64,000 nt of DNA. Source: Clostridium omnivorum. Lineage in GTDB: Bacteria; Bacillota; Clostridia; Clostridiales; Clostridiaceae. The notes beneath the pieces were generated by a model. The model ran no database searches, was not told the origin of the DNA, and worked only from the letters and a program-made list of their open reading frames with translations. Below are positions 18,630 to 27,372 of this stretch, in pieces. The DNA lies in NCBI RefSeq assembly GCF_026012015.1, contig NZ_BRXR01000001.1, positions 2,050,001 to 2,114,000 on the forward strand, given 5' to 3'. Position numbers and translations under genes: made by a program. Within the stretch, counting starts at the first letter, position 1; each line of letters begins with the position of its first letter.

Positions 18630-19907
18630 ATGTTAGATTTAAAAAGGATTAGAAATAATCTAGAAGAAGTAAAAAACAGATTAGCTGTAAGAGGAGAGGC
18701 ATATTTAACATTTATAGATGAAGTTGTAGCACTTGATGAGCAAAGAAGACAGATTCTAGTACAGGTGGAAGAATTAAAGAGCAAAAGGAATCGAGTTTCA
18801 GCCGAAATACCTAAGCTTAAGAAAAATGGACAAGATGTAGCGCCTATAATGACTGAAATGAAGCAGGTAGGGGAACAGATTAAAGAACTAGATACAAAAG
18901 CTAACGAACTAGATGAAAAGATACATAATATAATGCTTAGAATACCCAATATACCAAATGCAGAAGTACCAGTAGGAAAGTCAGATGCAGATAATTTGGA
19001 AATAAGAAAATGGGGAGAGCCAGTAAAATTTGAGTTTCAGCCAAAAGCGCATTGGGATTTAGGTTTAAATTTAGATATACTTGATTTTGATAGAGCAGGC
19101 AAAATAACAGGGTCAAGATTTACTGTTTACAAAGGACTTGGAGCTAGACTGGAGAGAGCCATTATAAACTATTACCTAGATACTCATATTGAGAAAAATG
19201 GATATACAGAAATAATGCCTCCATACATGGTAAACAGAAAGAGTATGACAGGAACAGGACAGCTTCCTAAATTTGAAGAAGATGCCTTCAAGGTTACAGG
19301 TACTGATTACTTTTTAATACCAACTGCTGAAGTACCAGTAACAAATCTGTATAGTGATGAAGTACTAAAAGGAGAAGAGCTTCCTATAAAACATGCAGCT
19401 TATAGTGCTTGTTTTAGATCAGAAGCAGGTTCAGCAGGTAGAGATACTAGAGGTTTAATAAGGCAGCACCAATTTAATAAAGTAGAACTTGTTAAATTTA
19501 CAAAGCCTGAGGAATCATATGAAGAACTAGATAAATTAATTAATGATGCTGAATCGGTACTTCAGGGGTTAGGACTTCCATATAGAGTGGTAAGACTATG
19601 CTCAGGAGATTTGAGTTTTACATCAGCTTGTACCTACGATATAGAGGTTTGGATGCCAAGCTATAACAAATATGTTGAAATATCAAGCTGCAGTAACTTT
19701 GAAGATTTTCAAGCTAGAAGAGCAAACATAAGGTACAAAGAAAATGCTAAAGATAAGCCTAAGTTTATTCATACTCTAAATGGTTCTGGGGTAGCTATTG
19801 GAAGATCAGTAGCAGCTATATTAGAGAACTATCAAAAAGAAGATGGAACTATTGAAATTCCAGAGGTATTAAGACCATACATGGGTGGAAGAGAAACAAT
19901 AAAATAA
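18630..19907 (+). CDS. serS: Seryl-tRNA synthetase
   Basis: Class II synthetase that charges tRNA-Ser, 425 residues, normal length. Residues 1-110 are the antiparallel coiled-coil arm that grips the long variable arm of tRNA-Ser. The rest is the catalytic domain with motif 2 '[28 protein letters not shown]' (residues about 270-297, cited in part) and motif 3 '[20 protein letters not shown]'. AAGGGGGA precedes the start. It has its own T-box-like leader and lies just upstream of two tRNA-Ser genes. Confidence 0.97.
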   Translation: MLDLKRIRNNLEEVKNRLAVRGEAYLTFIDEVVALDEQRRQILVQVEELKSKRNRVSAEIPKLKKNGQDVAPIMTEMKQVGEQIKELDTKANELDEKIHNIMLRIPNIPNAEVPVGKSDADNLEIRKWGEPVKFEFQPKAHWDLGLNLDILDFDRAGKITGSRFTVYKGLGARLERAIINYYLDTHIEKNGYTEIMPPYMVNRKSMTGTGQLPKFEEDAFKVTGTDYFLIPTAEVPVTNLYSDEVLKGEELPIKHAAYSACFRSEAGSAGRDTRGLIRQHQFNKVELVKFTKPEESYEELDKLINDAESVLQGLGLPYRVVRLCSGDLSFTSACTYDIEVWMPSYNKYVEISSCSNFEDFQARRANIRYKENAKDKPKFIHTLNGSGVAIGRSVAAILENYQKEDGTIEIPEVLRPYMGGRETIK

Positions 19908-20055
19908 AAAGTACTTTTAGTTAAAGTATTTATAAGGCAGCCAGTATATAGAAGTAAATTATATAGTACAGATAATGAATAATAATTAATCTGCAGGTTA
20001 TTATAATTACTAGCTGACTGCTTTAAGTTCTTATAAAAAAATTAAAAAAATACTA

Positions 20056-20084
20056 TTGACATTAAAATTGAATGTTGATATAAT
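20056..20084 (+). promoter_or_regulatory. Consensus promoter of the tRNA-Ser pair
   Basis: TTGACA (20056-20061), 17-base spacer, TATAAT (20079-20084), both perfect. It ends 19 bases before tRNA-Ser(TGA), as expected for a strong stable-RNA promoter. Confidence 0.88.
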
Positions 20085-20103
20085 AATCATTGTCACTGGA
20101 CAT

Positions 20104-20194
20104 GGAAAGATGGTCGAGTTGGTTTAAGGCACCGGTCTTGAAAACCGGCGTACGGGTGACCGTACCTAGGGTTCGAATCCCTATCTTTCCGCCA
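20104..20194 (+). tRNA. tRNA-Ser (anticodon TGA)
   Basis: Class II tRNA of 91 bases with a long variable arm. Acceptor GGAAAGA/TCTTTCC, anticodon loop CTTGAAA, encoded GCCA end. Reads UCA and probably other UCN codons. Confidence 0.96.
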
Positions 20195-20205
20195 TTTTTT
20201 TATTT

Positions 20206-20296
20206 GGAGATGTACTCAAGTGGCTCAAGAGGACGGTTTGCTAAACCGTTAGTAGGGGTAACCTTAGCATGGGTTCGAATCCCATCGTCTCCGCCA
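20206..20296 (+). tRNA. tRNA-Ser (anticodon GCT)
   Basis: Class II tRNA, 91 bases, acceptor GGAGATG/CGTCTCC, anticodon loop TTGCTAA, encoded CCA. Reads AGC and AGU. Eleven bases separate it from tRNA-Ser(TGA); the two are probably cotranscribed. Confidence 0.96.
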
Positions 20297-20328
20297 AAAA
20301 CATCTAACAAAGGTTAGATGTTTTTTGT
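20297..20328 (+). terminator. Terminator of the tRNA-Ser pair
   Basis: Hairpin CATCTAAC-AAAG-GTTAGATG, with flanking A and T runs that extend the stem. Confidence 0.93.
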
Positions 20329-20491
20329 TTTATTATACAAGTATACTAGAACTACAATATATGAGTAAGGTTGACAATCCTATGGATTAAATTACTTATA
20401 ACTGTCCATAATTACTATAGAATAAGTAATATGGCATAAAATTGTATTTGATTTTTATACTAGTGTATGATAATATAATAATGCTTAACAT

Positions 20492-20568
20492 GCGACGGTA
20501 GCTCAGTTGGATAGAGTAGCTGGCTACGAACCAGTTGGCCGGGGGTTCGAATCCCTTTCGTCGCACCA
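20492..20568 (+). tRNA. tRNA-Arg (anticodon ACG)
   Basis: 77 bases with encoded CCA, acceptor GCGACGG/TCGTCGC type pairing and anticodon loop CTACGAA. A at position 34 is the substrate of TadA, whose gene is at 36910. A hairpin and T-run follow at 20571-20608. Confidence 0.95.
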
Positions 20569-20570
20569 TA

Positions 20571-20608
20571 AAAAAGACCTTCACGAATTTAGTGAAAGTC
20601 TTTTTTTA
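20571..20608 (+). terminator. Terminator of tRNA-Arg(ACG)
   Basis: AAAGACCTTCAC / GTGAAAGTCTTT hairpin with one mismatch, ending in seven T. The following 20609-20750 is AT-rich with no gene seen. Confidence 0.85.
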
Positions 20609-20752
20609 TTTGTAGCATACCTTGTATTAAAAATCTCTATAAAATTATTTTTGTGATTCTATAAGGATTTCCATAAGTAAGTTAGTTGTTTCCCACTAAA
20701 ATCCCTTTCCTCTTAATTAATAACCACAAAACTTAAACATCCTTCTCTGAAT

Positions 20753-20779
20753 ATTATGCGGTTTGAAAGCAAATATTAT
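20753..20779 (+). repeat. Copy 2 of a motif shared with the L,D-transpeptidase leader
   Basis: ATTATG, then CGGTTTGAAAGCAAATATTA, then T, ending 38 bases before the flavodiiron gene. Nearly the same block is at 15811-15840. The following TTATAATTAATATTAA is faintly like a PerR box, which would suit an oxygen-defence gene, but the match is weak. Confidence 0.55.
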
Positions 20780-20817
20780 AATTAATATTAATATTAGTTT
20801 AGAAGGAAGTGTGTATT

Positions 20818-22014
20818 ATGAAAGAACTTAGAAAAGGGGTCTATTGGGTAGGAGCTTCTGATTGGAAGGTTAGGTATTTTCATGGTAATGAGCTTTCAAC
20901 CCATAGGGGCAGTACATATAATTCCTATCTTATAAAAGACGAAAAGACGGTGCTTATAGATACAGTATGGGAACCACTAACAGATAGGTTTTTAGAAAAT
21001 TTAAGTGAAGTTGTTGATATTAAAAAAATAGACTATGTGGTGATGAATCACATGGAACCAGACCATTCTGGAGCTTTACCTACCATCATGGAGTATATTC
21101 CAGATGCAACAATTATTGTTTCTAAAAGAGGGGTTGAAACAATAAAGGAGTATTATCATAAGGATTGGAAGCTAAAGGTGGTCAATCAAGGAGATAAGCT
21201 TAGTATAGGAAAGAATGAGCTTACTTTTATCGAAGCAAGTATGCTTCACTGGCCAGACAGTATGTTTACATATCTGAGTGGGGAGAATATCCTTTTTTCT
21301 AATGATGCTTTTGGACAGCACTTTGCTTCGTCAGAAATATTTAATGATTTAGTAGATGAAGCTGAAGTCTACCAGGAAGCTATAAAATATTACGCTAACA
21401 TATTAACCCCTTTTAGTAACTTTGTTACTAGGAAAATAAATCAGCTTAAGGAACTGAATTTGCCTGTGGAAATGATTGCTCCAAGTCATGGGGTTATATG
21501 GAGAAAAGATCCTATGAGCATAGTAGAAAAATATTATGAATGGGCACAGGGGAAATCAGAGAAAAGTGTTGTTATAATATATAATTCAATGTGGGGAGCT
21601 ACTCATAAAATGGCAGAGTTCATAGCAAAGGGTCTTGGAATGGCTGGAGTTGAATACAAAATATTCAATACAGCTACAGCAGATAGAAATGATATACTGG
21701 CAGAAGTTTTTAAATCTAAAGGTGTCATTCTTGGTTCTTCAACAGTAAATAACGGTCTGCTCACATCATTAATGCCAGTAATAGAAGATTTAATTGGACT
21801 AAAATTTATTAACAAAGTTGGAGCTGCATTTGGAAGCTATGGATGGAGCGGAGAATCTCCAAAGCTTCTGTCGGAGTACCTAACAAAAGCTAAAATAGAA
21901 GTCATACAGGAAGGTTTAAAGGCAAAGTATATGCCAGATACTGAAGAACTGGACAAATGCATTGAATTCGGTAAAAATTTTGGTGAAACTATGTTATCAA
22001 AGTTTAATGATTAA
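20818..22014 (+). CDS. fprA: Flavodiiron protein (FprA family)
   Basis: Cytoplasmic oxygen or nitric-oxide reductase of anaerobes, 398 residues. The N-terminal metallo-beta-lactamase-like domain binds the diiron site: H78, E80, D82 and H83 in 'NHMEPDHSG', H144, D163 and H224. From about residue 250 a flavodoxin domain binds FMN ('VVIIYNSMWGATHKMAE'). Electrons normally arrive from rubredoxin, whose gene is the next one, facing it. The start at 20818 follows GAAGGAAG; a GTG nine bases upstream is less likely. This is established family function; reduction of O2 to water is the usual role in Clostridium. Confidence 0.95.
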   Translation: MKELRKGVYWVGASDWKVRYFHGNELSTHRGSTYNSYLIKDEKTVLIDTVWEPLTDRFLENLSEVVDIKKIDYVVMNHMEPDHSGALPTIMEYIPDATIIVSKRGVETIKEYYHKDWKLKVVNQGDKLSIGKNELTFIEASMLHWPDSMFTYLSGENILFSNDAFGQHFASSEIFNDLVDEAEVYQEAIKYYANILTPFSNFVTRKINQLKELNLPVEMIAPSHGVIWRKDPMSIVEKYYEWAQGKSEKSVVIIYNSMWGATHKMAEFIAKGLGMAGVEYKIFNTATADRNDILAEVFKSKGVILGSSTVNNGLLTSLMPVIEDLIGLKFINKVGAAFGSYGWSGESPKLLSEYLTKAKIEVIQEGLKAKYMPDTEELDKCIEFGKNFGETMLSKFND

Positions 22015-22017
22015 TAA

Positions 22018-22056
22018 AAAGAAGTATTTGCTGCAGCAAATACTTCTTTTGTTTTT
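22018..22056. terminator. Terminator shared by fprA and rubredoxin
   Basis: A 16-bp inverted repeat AAAGAAGTATTTGCTG and complement, followed by GTTTTTTT on the + strand. It fills the gap between the two converging genes. Confidence 0.88.
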
Positions 22057-22221
22057 TTAATCCTCTGTCACTTCAAATTGGTCCTTGCCAACTCCACATA
22101 GTGGACATACCCATTCTTCAGGAATATCTTCAAAAGATGTGCCTGGAGCTACATTATTATCTGGATCTCCTATTTCTGGGTCATATATGTAACCACAGAC
22201 TATACAAATATACTTTTTCAT
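22057..22221 (-). CDS. Rubredoxin
   Basis: A 54-residue electron carrier with one Fe(Cys)4 centre: 'CIVCGY' near the start and '[11 protein letters not shown]' near the end, with the conserved '[10 protein letters not shown]' between. It serves as electron donor to flavodiiron proteins and rubrerythrins. The ATG at 22221 follows GGGAGAAG; an ATG six codons upstream covers that site. A -10-like TATAGT lies on the - strand at 22287-22292, and a CRP/FNR-like palindrome is centred about 41.5 bases before the predicted transcription start. Confidence 0.95.
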   Translation of the reverse strand: MKKYICIVCGYIYDPEIGDPDNNVAPGTSFEDIPEEWVCPLCGVGKDQFEVTED

Positions 22222-22313
22222 AATATCTTCTCCCTTCAATACTTATTATTAGAATACTTTTACCAGTAAGTTCTTTTGATGGTTTTACTATATCATATGC
22301 AGTTATTTTAATA

Positions 22314-22329
22314 TGTGATTTAAATCACA
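22314..22329. promoter_or_regulatory. CRP/FNR-type palindrome upstream of rubredoxin and rpsD
   Basis: TGTGATTTAAATCACA, a perfect 16-bp palindrome with the half-sites TGTGA-N6-TCACA. It is centred about 41.5 bases before the likely rubredoxin start point (22280) and could also act on the diverging rpsD. A near copy lies at 23138-23153. Confidence 0.6.
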
Positions 22330-22335
22330 CTTTTC

Positions 22336-22450
22336 TTTTGTAAATGAAAAATATTCTCATTTACAAAAAGTTATATATATGTTATTCTTTAATTACGGCT
22401 GACTGGCGCCAAATTATTACCGCGGAAACTATTAGAGCTGCAGGCTCTAA
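22336..22450 (+). promoter_or_regulatory. Structured leader of rpsD
   Basis: Hairpin TTTTGTAAATGA / TCATTTACAAAA (22336-22368), then GGCGCC and ATTACCGCGG (22405-22425), then hairpin TTAGAGC-TGCAG-GCTCTAA (22432-22450), ten bases before the ribosome site. Free-standing S4 genes are commonly autoregulated by S4 binding to the leader. I cannot assign a known leader family. Confidence 0.5.
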
Positions 22451-22469
22451 ATTAACCAGGAGGAATAGT

Positions 22470-23048
22470 ATGGCAAGGTTTATGGGACCTAGATTTAAAT
22501 TGGCAAGACATCTTGGGGTTAATGTGTTTGGACATCCAAAAGCATTAAGTAGAGGTGTAAAGAAACACAAGCTTTCAGTGTATGGAGAGCAGCTGCTTGA
22601 AAAACAGAAGCTGAAGGCTTATTATGGGGTTCTTGAAAAGCAATTCAGAAGAGTTGTTTTTGATGCATTAAGATCAAAGCAAAAATCTGATGAGGTTCTG
22701 GTTCAGAGCCTAGAGAGAAGATTAGATAATATGGTTTATAGGTTAGGCTTTGGGTCTACATTGAGAGAAGCGAGACAGATGGTTAACCATGGACATATCC
22801 TTATAAACGGCAGCAGGGTTGATATCCCTTCCTATAAGGTAAACCTTGGTGATGTAATAACCTTAAGAGAAAAGTCAAGGAAGATAGAGGCTTATGCGTC
22901 AAACTTTAAAAATATAGTTCCAGTTGTAAGTTATATAGAAAAGGATACTGATAATTTCTCAGGGAAGCTTATAAGACTTCCTAATTCTGAGGAAGTTCCA
23001 ATAGAAGTCAATTACTCGAAGGTTCTAGAATTCTATTCTAAAAATTAA
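22470..23048 (+). CDS. rpsD: Ribosomal protein S4, zinc-free form
   Basis: 192-residue S4 (uS4). The N-terminus '[16 protein letters not shown]' lacks the Cys cluster of zinc-binding S4 proteins. The S4 RNA-binding domain is clear: '[31 protein letters not shown]' (residues about 88-118, cited in part) and '[19 protein letters not shown]'. CAGGAGG sits before the ATG at 22470; an upstream extension to 22344 has no ribosome site. The gene stands alone rather than beside rpoA and rpsK, so it may be a second, zinc-independent paralogue. Confidence 0.93.
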   Translation: MARFMGPRFKLARHLGVNVFGHPKALSRGVKKHKLSVYGEQLLEKQKLKAYYGVLEKQFRRVVFDALRSKQKSDEVLVQSLERRLDNMVYRLGFGSTLREARQMVNHGHILINGSRVDIPSYKVNLGDVITLREKSRKIEAYASNFKNIVPVVSYIEKDTDNFSGKLIRLPNSEEVPIEVNYSKVLEFYSKN

Positions 23049-23056
23049 AGCACAGT

Positions 23057-23094
23057 AAGGCTATTCCAATTATTTTTGGAATAGCCTTTTTTTA
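23057..23094 (+). terminator. Terminator of rpsD
   Basis: AAGGCTATTCCAA, short loop, then TTGGAATAGCCTT and seven T, eight bases after the stop. Confidence 0.93.
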
Positions 23095-23137
23095 CAAAGC
23101 AGCCAAATTAATTACTATAGTTATACAATGGTAATGG

Positions 23138-23153
23138 TGTGATTCAAATCACT
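23138..23153. promoter_or_regulatory. Second CRP/FNR-type palindrome
   Basis: TGTGATTCAAATCACT, two differences from the site at 22314. It lies between two converging genes (rpsD and the aminopeptidase), where no promoter is expected. Confidence 0.45.
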
Positions 23154-23194
23154 GATTATGGAATAGGGATTTAATATACTAAAGGTGAAGCTTC

Positions 23195-24679
23195 TTACTT
23201 GGTATTATTCTTAATCATATTATATAGTGTTCTTACTCCAACACCTGTACCACCTTTTGTTATATAATCATGCTCATTTTCAGACCATGCAGTTCCTGCT
23301 ATATCCATATGAATCCATGGAATATCTTTAGCAAACTCACCTATAAATAATCCAGCTGTAATTGTACCTGCATTTGGCCCTCCAATATTTTTTAAGTCAG
23401 CTATATCTGATTTTATTAATTCTTTATATTCATCGAAAGCAGGGAGTCTCCAAACTTTTTCATCTGCTGGGTTTGATGCAATTTGTAAGTCATTATAAAA
23501 TTCATCGCTATTGGATACAACCGCTGTTGTTGTAGTTCCTAGTGCTACCAATGCAGCTCCGGTTAATGTTGCCAAATCTATTACTTTGTTTACTCTTTCT
23601 TTGGATATTATATAATGAACCGCATCTGCTAAGGTTAATCTTCCCTCAGCATCAGTATTTAAAACTTCAATAGTCTTTCCAGCCATAGAACCTATTATAT
23701 CACCAGGTCTGTAGGAATTTGCTGAAATCATATTTTCACAAGCTGCTACAACGGCTGTTACATTTGCTTTAAGTTTCATTTTAGCAATGGATGCCATAGC
23801 ACCTATAACTGCGGCAGCTCCACCCATATCGCTCTTCATTGTAACCATGCCTGCTGTTGGTTTTAAAGAGTAACCACCAGTGTCAAAGGTTAATCCTTTT
23901 CCTACAAGTCCAAAAATCTTTTCTTTATTGTCTGGGTCTCCTAGGTATCGCATTATAATAAACCTTGGTTTATTCTCTGATCCTTTAGCAACAGAAAGAT
24001 AGGCTTCCATACCTAATTCTTCTATTTTATCCTCTTTTAAAATTTCCACTTCAAATCCATTTTTTTCACCAGCTTCACTAGCTCTTTTTGCGAGTTCCTT
24101 AGGATTTAGTACGTTTGCTGGTTCATTTACAAGATCCCTAGCTAGTATAGTACCTAATGCAAGTGCTTCTGCCTCAGCTAAAGCGCTGCTATAATTAGCT
24201 ATTTTCTCAATATCGCCTATAACTAGATTCAATTCATTAAGAGTTATTTGACTTTTCTTTTCTTTATATTTATCAAACTTGTAATTTGTTAAAATTGCTG
24301 TCTCAGCAATAACTTCTAAAGTTTCTTTGGAGACTAACTCGCTTGTGTTAATAAGATTTAGTTCCGCAGATGAAAGCTTTAATTCATTTGCTTTCCTAAC
24401 TATCTTTGCAATAAGTTTTCTTAGCTTTTCACTTTTTAATTCTTCACTTTTCCCAAGTCCTATAATTAATACATTTTTATAGACGTTCTCATACTTTATC
24501 ACTGCTGATATTTCTTCACCAAAGCTAGCCTTAAATTTTTCTTGTTCTTTAAGAACTGATAAATACTCACTTATCTCATTGCTTAGAACATCTAAGTTTC
24601 TAAAGTCCTCAAAAACCCCAAATACCAATAGCTCAGATATGGTTACTTCACTTTTCTTATTTAATAATTTTATATTCAT
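23195..24679 (-). CDS. pepA: Leucyl aminopeptidase (family M17)
   Basis: Cytosolic hexameric zinc or manganese aminopeptidase, 494 residues. The C-terminal catalytic domain has the diagnostic 'NTDAEGRLTLADA' motif, 'VGKGLTFDTGGYSLKP' and 'MKSDMGGAAAV', which supply the metal ligands and the catalytic Lys and Arg. The N-terminal domain (1-165) is variable. AGGTGAAATT precedes the start. Cleaves N-terminal residues from peptides in turnover. Confidence 0.95.
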   Translation of the reverse strand: MNIKLLNKKSEVTISELLVFGVFEDFRNLDVLSNEISEYLSVLKEQEKFKASFGEEISAVIKYENVYKNVLIIGLGKSEELKSEKLRKLIAKIVRKANELKLSSAELNLINTSELVSKETLEVIAETAILTNYKFDKYKEKKSQITLNELNLVIGDIEKIANYSSALAEAEALALGTILARDLVNEPANVLNPKELAKRASEAGEKNGFEVEILKEDKIEELGMEAYLSVAKGSENKPRFIIMRYLGDPDNKEKIFGLVGKGLTFDTGGYSLKPTAGMVTMKSDMGGAAAVIGAMASIAKMKLKANVTAVVAACENMISANSYRPGDIIGSMAGKTIEVLNTDAEGRLTLADAVHYIISKERVNKVIDLATLTGAALVALGTTTTAVVSNSDEFYNDLQIASNPADEKVWRLPAFDEYKELIKSDIADLKNIGGPNAGTITAGLFIGEFAKDIPWIHMDIAGTAWSENEHDYITKGGTGVGVRTLYNMIKNNTK

Positions 24680-25016
24680 AATTTCACCTCTATTAATTAA
24701 TAATTACTATTACTTAATATTATATATTAAGTATTTTGATTTTTCTAGTATTTTCTTAAAATTCTTTTTATTTCTTTCTATTAATTATTAGGATTAACTT
24801 CGTCCACAACGTATTAAACAGAATTAGAAATACGCTAAATTCACATATCTTTTTTCTAGTTTAAGAAAATGTAGTATTTTGTAAAAAAATATTGACTATG
24901 CCATATTTTAGTGTAACATTATAATTAACTGTAAGTGTATATTCAGTGAAAAGTGATGTTTATAATCAATTAATGATATTTATGTTATGTGGTCCATTAA
25001 GGGGGGAGTGACGTTA
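24680..25016 (+). promoter_or_regulatory. Intergenic region with probable cheX promoter
   Basis: AT-rich spacer between diverging genes. On the + strand TTGACT (24892-24897), 16-base spacer, TAACAT (24914-24919), and ribosome site AAGGGGGG (24999-25006). No other gene is seen. Confidence 0.45.
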
Positions 25017-25463
25017 ATGATACTTAAGGAAGCACTAGTGGAAGCAGCAATGGAAATATCTCAAATGTTTGGTTTAGATATGGTTTTTCAGGAGGAGCTT
25101 GAAGAAACACACCAGCTAAAAGCTGATCAGGTTAATGTACTTATGGGACTTACTGATGGATTAAAAGGAAATGTAATCTTGGGATTTAAGAAAGATACTG
25201 CTCTACAGGTTGTTTCCTCAATGATGGGTGGTATGGAAGTTAAGGAGCTTGACTTTATGGCACAAAGCGCATTAGGAGAGCTTGCTAATATGACAGTAGG
25301 AACTGCTCTAATGAAAATTCAAAATGAAAGTATCGTTAATCTTTCACCTCCAACAGTAGTGGCAGGTGGAAATGTGTTTTTAACTTTAAGTGGTACCGAA
25401 TCAAAAAAACTTCTTTTCAAACTTAATGAAAAATCTTTTAATATGATATATTCAATAGATTAA
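25017..25463 (+). CDS. cheX: CheX-type chemotaxis phosphatase
   Basis: A 148-residue protein of the CheC/CheX/FliY phosphatase family, which dephosphorylates CheY-P. The single active-site motif with E-x2-N is visible in 'AQSALGELANMTVGTAL'; CheC would carry two. 'LKGNVILGFKKDTALQVVSSMMGG' upstream is the typical beta-sheet part. ATG at 25017 follows the G-rich ribosome site. No other chemotaxis gene is adjacent, so it may act on a response regulator elsewhere. Confidence 0.85.
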   Translation: MILKEALVEAAMEISQMFGLDMVFQEELEETHQLKADQVNVLMGLTDGLKGNVILGFKKDTALQVVSSMMGGMEVKELDFMAQSALGELANMTVGTALMKIQNESIVNLSPPTVVAGGNVFLTLSGTESKKLLFKLNEKSFNMIYSID

Positions 25464-25496
25464 AAGGTTCTTGATAACTACAAGAACCTTTTAATT
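25462..25496. terminator. Bidirectional terminator between cheX and psd
   Basis: AAAAGGTTCTTG / CAAGAACCTTTT hairpin between converging genes, loop ATAACTA. Confidence 0.88.
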
Positions 25497-25502
25497 TATG
25501 TA

Positions 25503-26393
25503 TTATAATATAACTTTTCCTATTGTTTCACCCATTAATACGGCAGTTTCTATTCCTTCTTTTGAGTGATTTAAGATGTCCTCATCTATAGAAGCTTTGT
25601 TTGGTTCTAAAAAGAGGATAACTGTTGAACCACCAAATTTAAAATAACCTTTTTCGGAGCCTCTTTCTACTCTTTGGTTAGGAGAATAGGTTTGTATTAT
25701 TGAGCCTACACAAGTAGCTCCAACTTCTACATAAAGAACATCTCCAAAGTTATCTGAATGGAATATACTCCATTCTCTTTTATTTTCACAAAATAACCTT
25801 GGGACTTTTTCTAAAGCTACAGGATTAACTGAATAGTAATGTCCTTTAATCTTATTAGTTTCACTACAAATGCCGCTATCAATAAAATGAAATCTATGAT
25901 AATCTGTAGGACATAGTCTTAATACTATACAAATACCATTTTCATATTTATTTGCCGCATCATTGTCATTAATGAGTTCTCTTAAACTGTAGGTATACCC
26001 TTTAACTTGTATTACTTTATCTAGATCAATATTTTCATAGGCTAATATTTTACCGTCACCCAAAGCTACTAGGGAATTTTTATTCATATCCATAGGACGA
26101 GAAGTTTTTTTAACTTTTCTAATAAAAAAGTCATTAAAGGATTTAAAGTCTTCTGCATTATTTTCATACTCATCCATATTAATATTAAATTCTTTAATAA
26201 ATTGGTTAACTTTTTTTCTACTTAGGCTGCTGCTGCAGTATGAACCATAAAGTGAACTAAACAGCTTTTTTTTAACTATTGTTTCAAGAAGACTCATGCC
26301 TACAGGGGATGAATATATCCAATTCAAGTACTTTTCACCAGCAACATTCTCTATTTCATAATTTTTTGTTTTTCTGTTATAATATTTAATCAT
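25503..26393 (-). CDS. psd: Phosphatidylserine decarboxylase proenzyme
   Basis: Membrane-associated pyruvoyl enzyme that makes phosphatidylethanolamine, 296 residues. Self-cleavage motif G255-S256-T257 ('[11 protein letters not shown]') yields the alpha chain with its pyruvoyl group. '[12 protein letters not shown]' holds the conserved His residues. AAGAGGTAAA precedes the ATG. It is transcribed alone, with no phosphatidylserine synthase gene nearby. Confidence 0.94.
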   Translation of the reverse strand: MIKYYNRKTKNYEIENVAGEKYLNWIYSSPVGMSLLETIVKKKLFSSLYGSYCSSSLSRKKVNQFIKEFNINMDEYENNAEDFKSFNDFFIRKVKKTSRPMDMNKNSLVALGDGKILAYENIDLDKVIQVKGYTYSLRELINDNDAANKYENGICIVLRLCPTDYHRFHFIDSGICSETNKIKGHYYSVNPVALEKVPRLFCENKREWSIFHSDNFGDVLYVEVGATCVGSIIQTYSPNQRVERGSEKGYFKFGGSTVILFLEPNKASIDEDILNHSKEGIETAVLMGETIGKVIL

Positions 26394-26635
26394 TTCATTT
26401 ACCTCTTGTTAAATAATATATAGCTATTTTATCACATAGGATTATTATTTAACCAGCTTTTTATACCTATTACAAGTTTTTGTGATAGATGATTTAAATT
26501 ATTGAAATGAGTCAATTATATTATTATGGACTTTACGTGCAAATTACAGAAAATTTGATAAAATCGTACTAATAGTATAAATTTTACTTGTGTTATAATA
26601 AATCCATAGTATAATATAGTTGATAATGGTTCTAT

Positions 26636-26650
26636 ACTGACTAGTCTAAT
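26636..26650 (+). promoter_or_regulatory. Probable TetR operator before the tetR gene
   Basis: ACTGACTAGTCTAAT resembles the palindrome AACTGACCAGTCAGTT that sits before the downstream yhgE-like gene, suggesting autoregulation. It lies 33 bases before the regulator's start codon. Confidence 0.5.
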
Positions 26651-26682
26651 TTTTTTATTTAATATAAATTTGGAGTGATATT

Positions 26683-27252
26683 ATGATTAACAAAACAAAA
26701 AGGGCTATTTTCGAATCAGCCATTAAGGTATTTTCAAAAAGTGGGTATGACGGAGCTACAGTAGATGATATAGCAGCAAATGCAGGAGTTGCAAAGGGAA
26801 CTTTATATTATCATTTTAAAAGTAAGGAAGAAATCTTTAGATTTATAATTACTGAAGGAATAGAAGTTATAAAGGAAGAACTTCAGGATGTGCTTAGTAA
26901 AGATGAAGATGCTCTTTCAAAGATGAAGAATCTTTGCAGAGTCCAATTAAATTTGGTATATCAAAATAAAGACTTTTTTAAAGTAATTATGAGTCAACTG
27001 TGGGGGCAAGAGCTTAGACAGTTAGAATTAAGAGATATCATTGAAAAGTATGTAGAGAGCATTGAAAAGTATGTGACAGAAGCTATAGAAGCAGGAATAA
27101 TCAAAAAAGGTGAGCCAAAGTTTATGGCATATACATTTTTAGGGGTATTGTGTTCAGCTGGAATTTATGAGCTATTGAATACACAGGAAACTAATGTGGA
27201 TGATGTCATAGACAATTTAGTTATGTATATACTAAAAGGAATACAAGTATAA
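26683..27252 (+). CDS. TetR/AcrR family regulator of the YhgE-like gene
   Basis: A 189-residue repressor. Residues 5-50 are the TetR helix-turn-helix ('GATVDDIAANAGVAKGTLYYHFKSKEEIF'); the rest is a ligand-binding helical bundle of YfiR/TetR_C type. TTGGAGTG precedes the start. It is followed by the large membrane gene, whose promoter carries operators resembling the one before tetR, so it most likely controls itself and that gene in response to an unknown ligand. Confidence 0.9.
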   Translation: MINKTKRAIFESAIKVFSKSGYDGATVDDIAANAGVAKGTLYYHFKSKEEIFRFIITEGIEVIKEELQDVLSKDEDALSKMKNLCRVQLNLVYQNKDFFKVIMSQLWGQELRQLELRDIIEKYVESIEKYVTEAIEAGIIKKGEPKFMAYTFLGVLCSAGIYELLNTQETNVDDVIDNLVMYILKGIQV

Positions 27253-27340
27253 AAAGTATAAAATACCTTAAAAAGACTGAAATTCTTATTTTGAAAGGAT
27301 TTCAGTCTTTTTTTCTCTATAAATATATTAAAAATATATG

Positions 27341-27369
27341 TTGACAAATTACTCAAAAAGAGTTATAAA
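27341..27369 (+). promoter_or_regulatory. Promoter of the YhgE-like gene
   Basis: TTGACA (27341-27346), 17-base spacer, TATAAA (27364-27369). Strong match, immediately followed by the operator cluster. Confidence 0.85.
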
Positions 27370-27372
27370 TAA

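Noticed and set aside
20090-20317. 75-codon frame across the two tRNA-Ser genes
   Set aside because: It runs through both tRNAs and has no ribosome site.
20765-20795. PerR box before the flavodiiron gene
   Set aside because: TTATAATTAATATTAA has too many differences from TTATAATNATTATAA in sequence this AT-rich.
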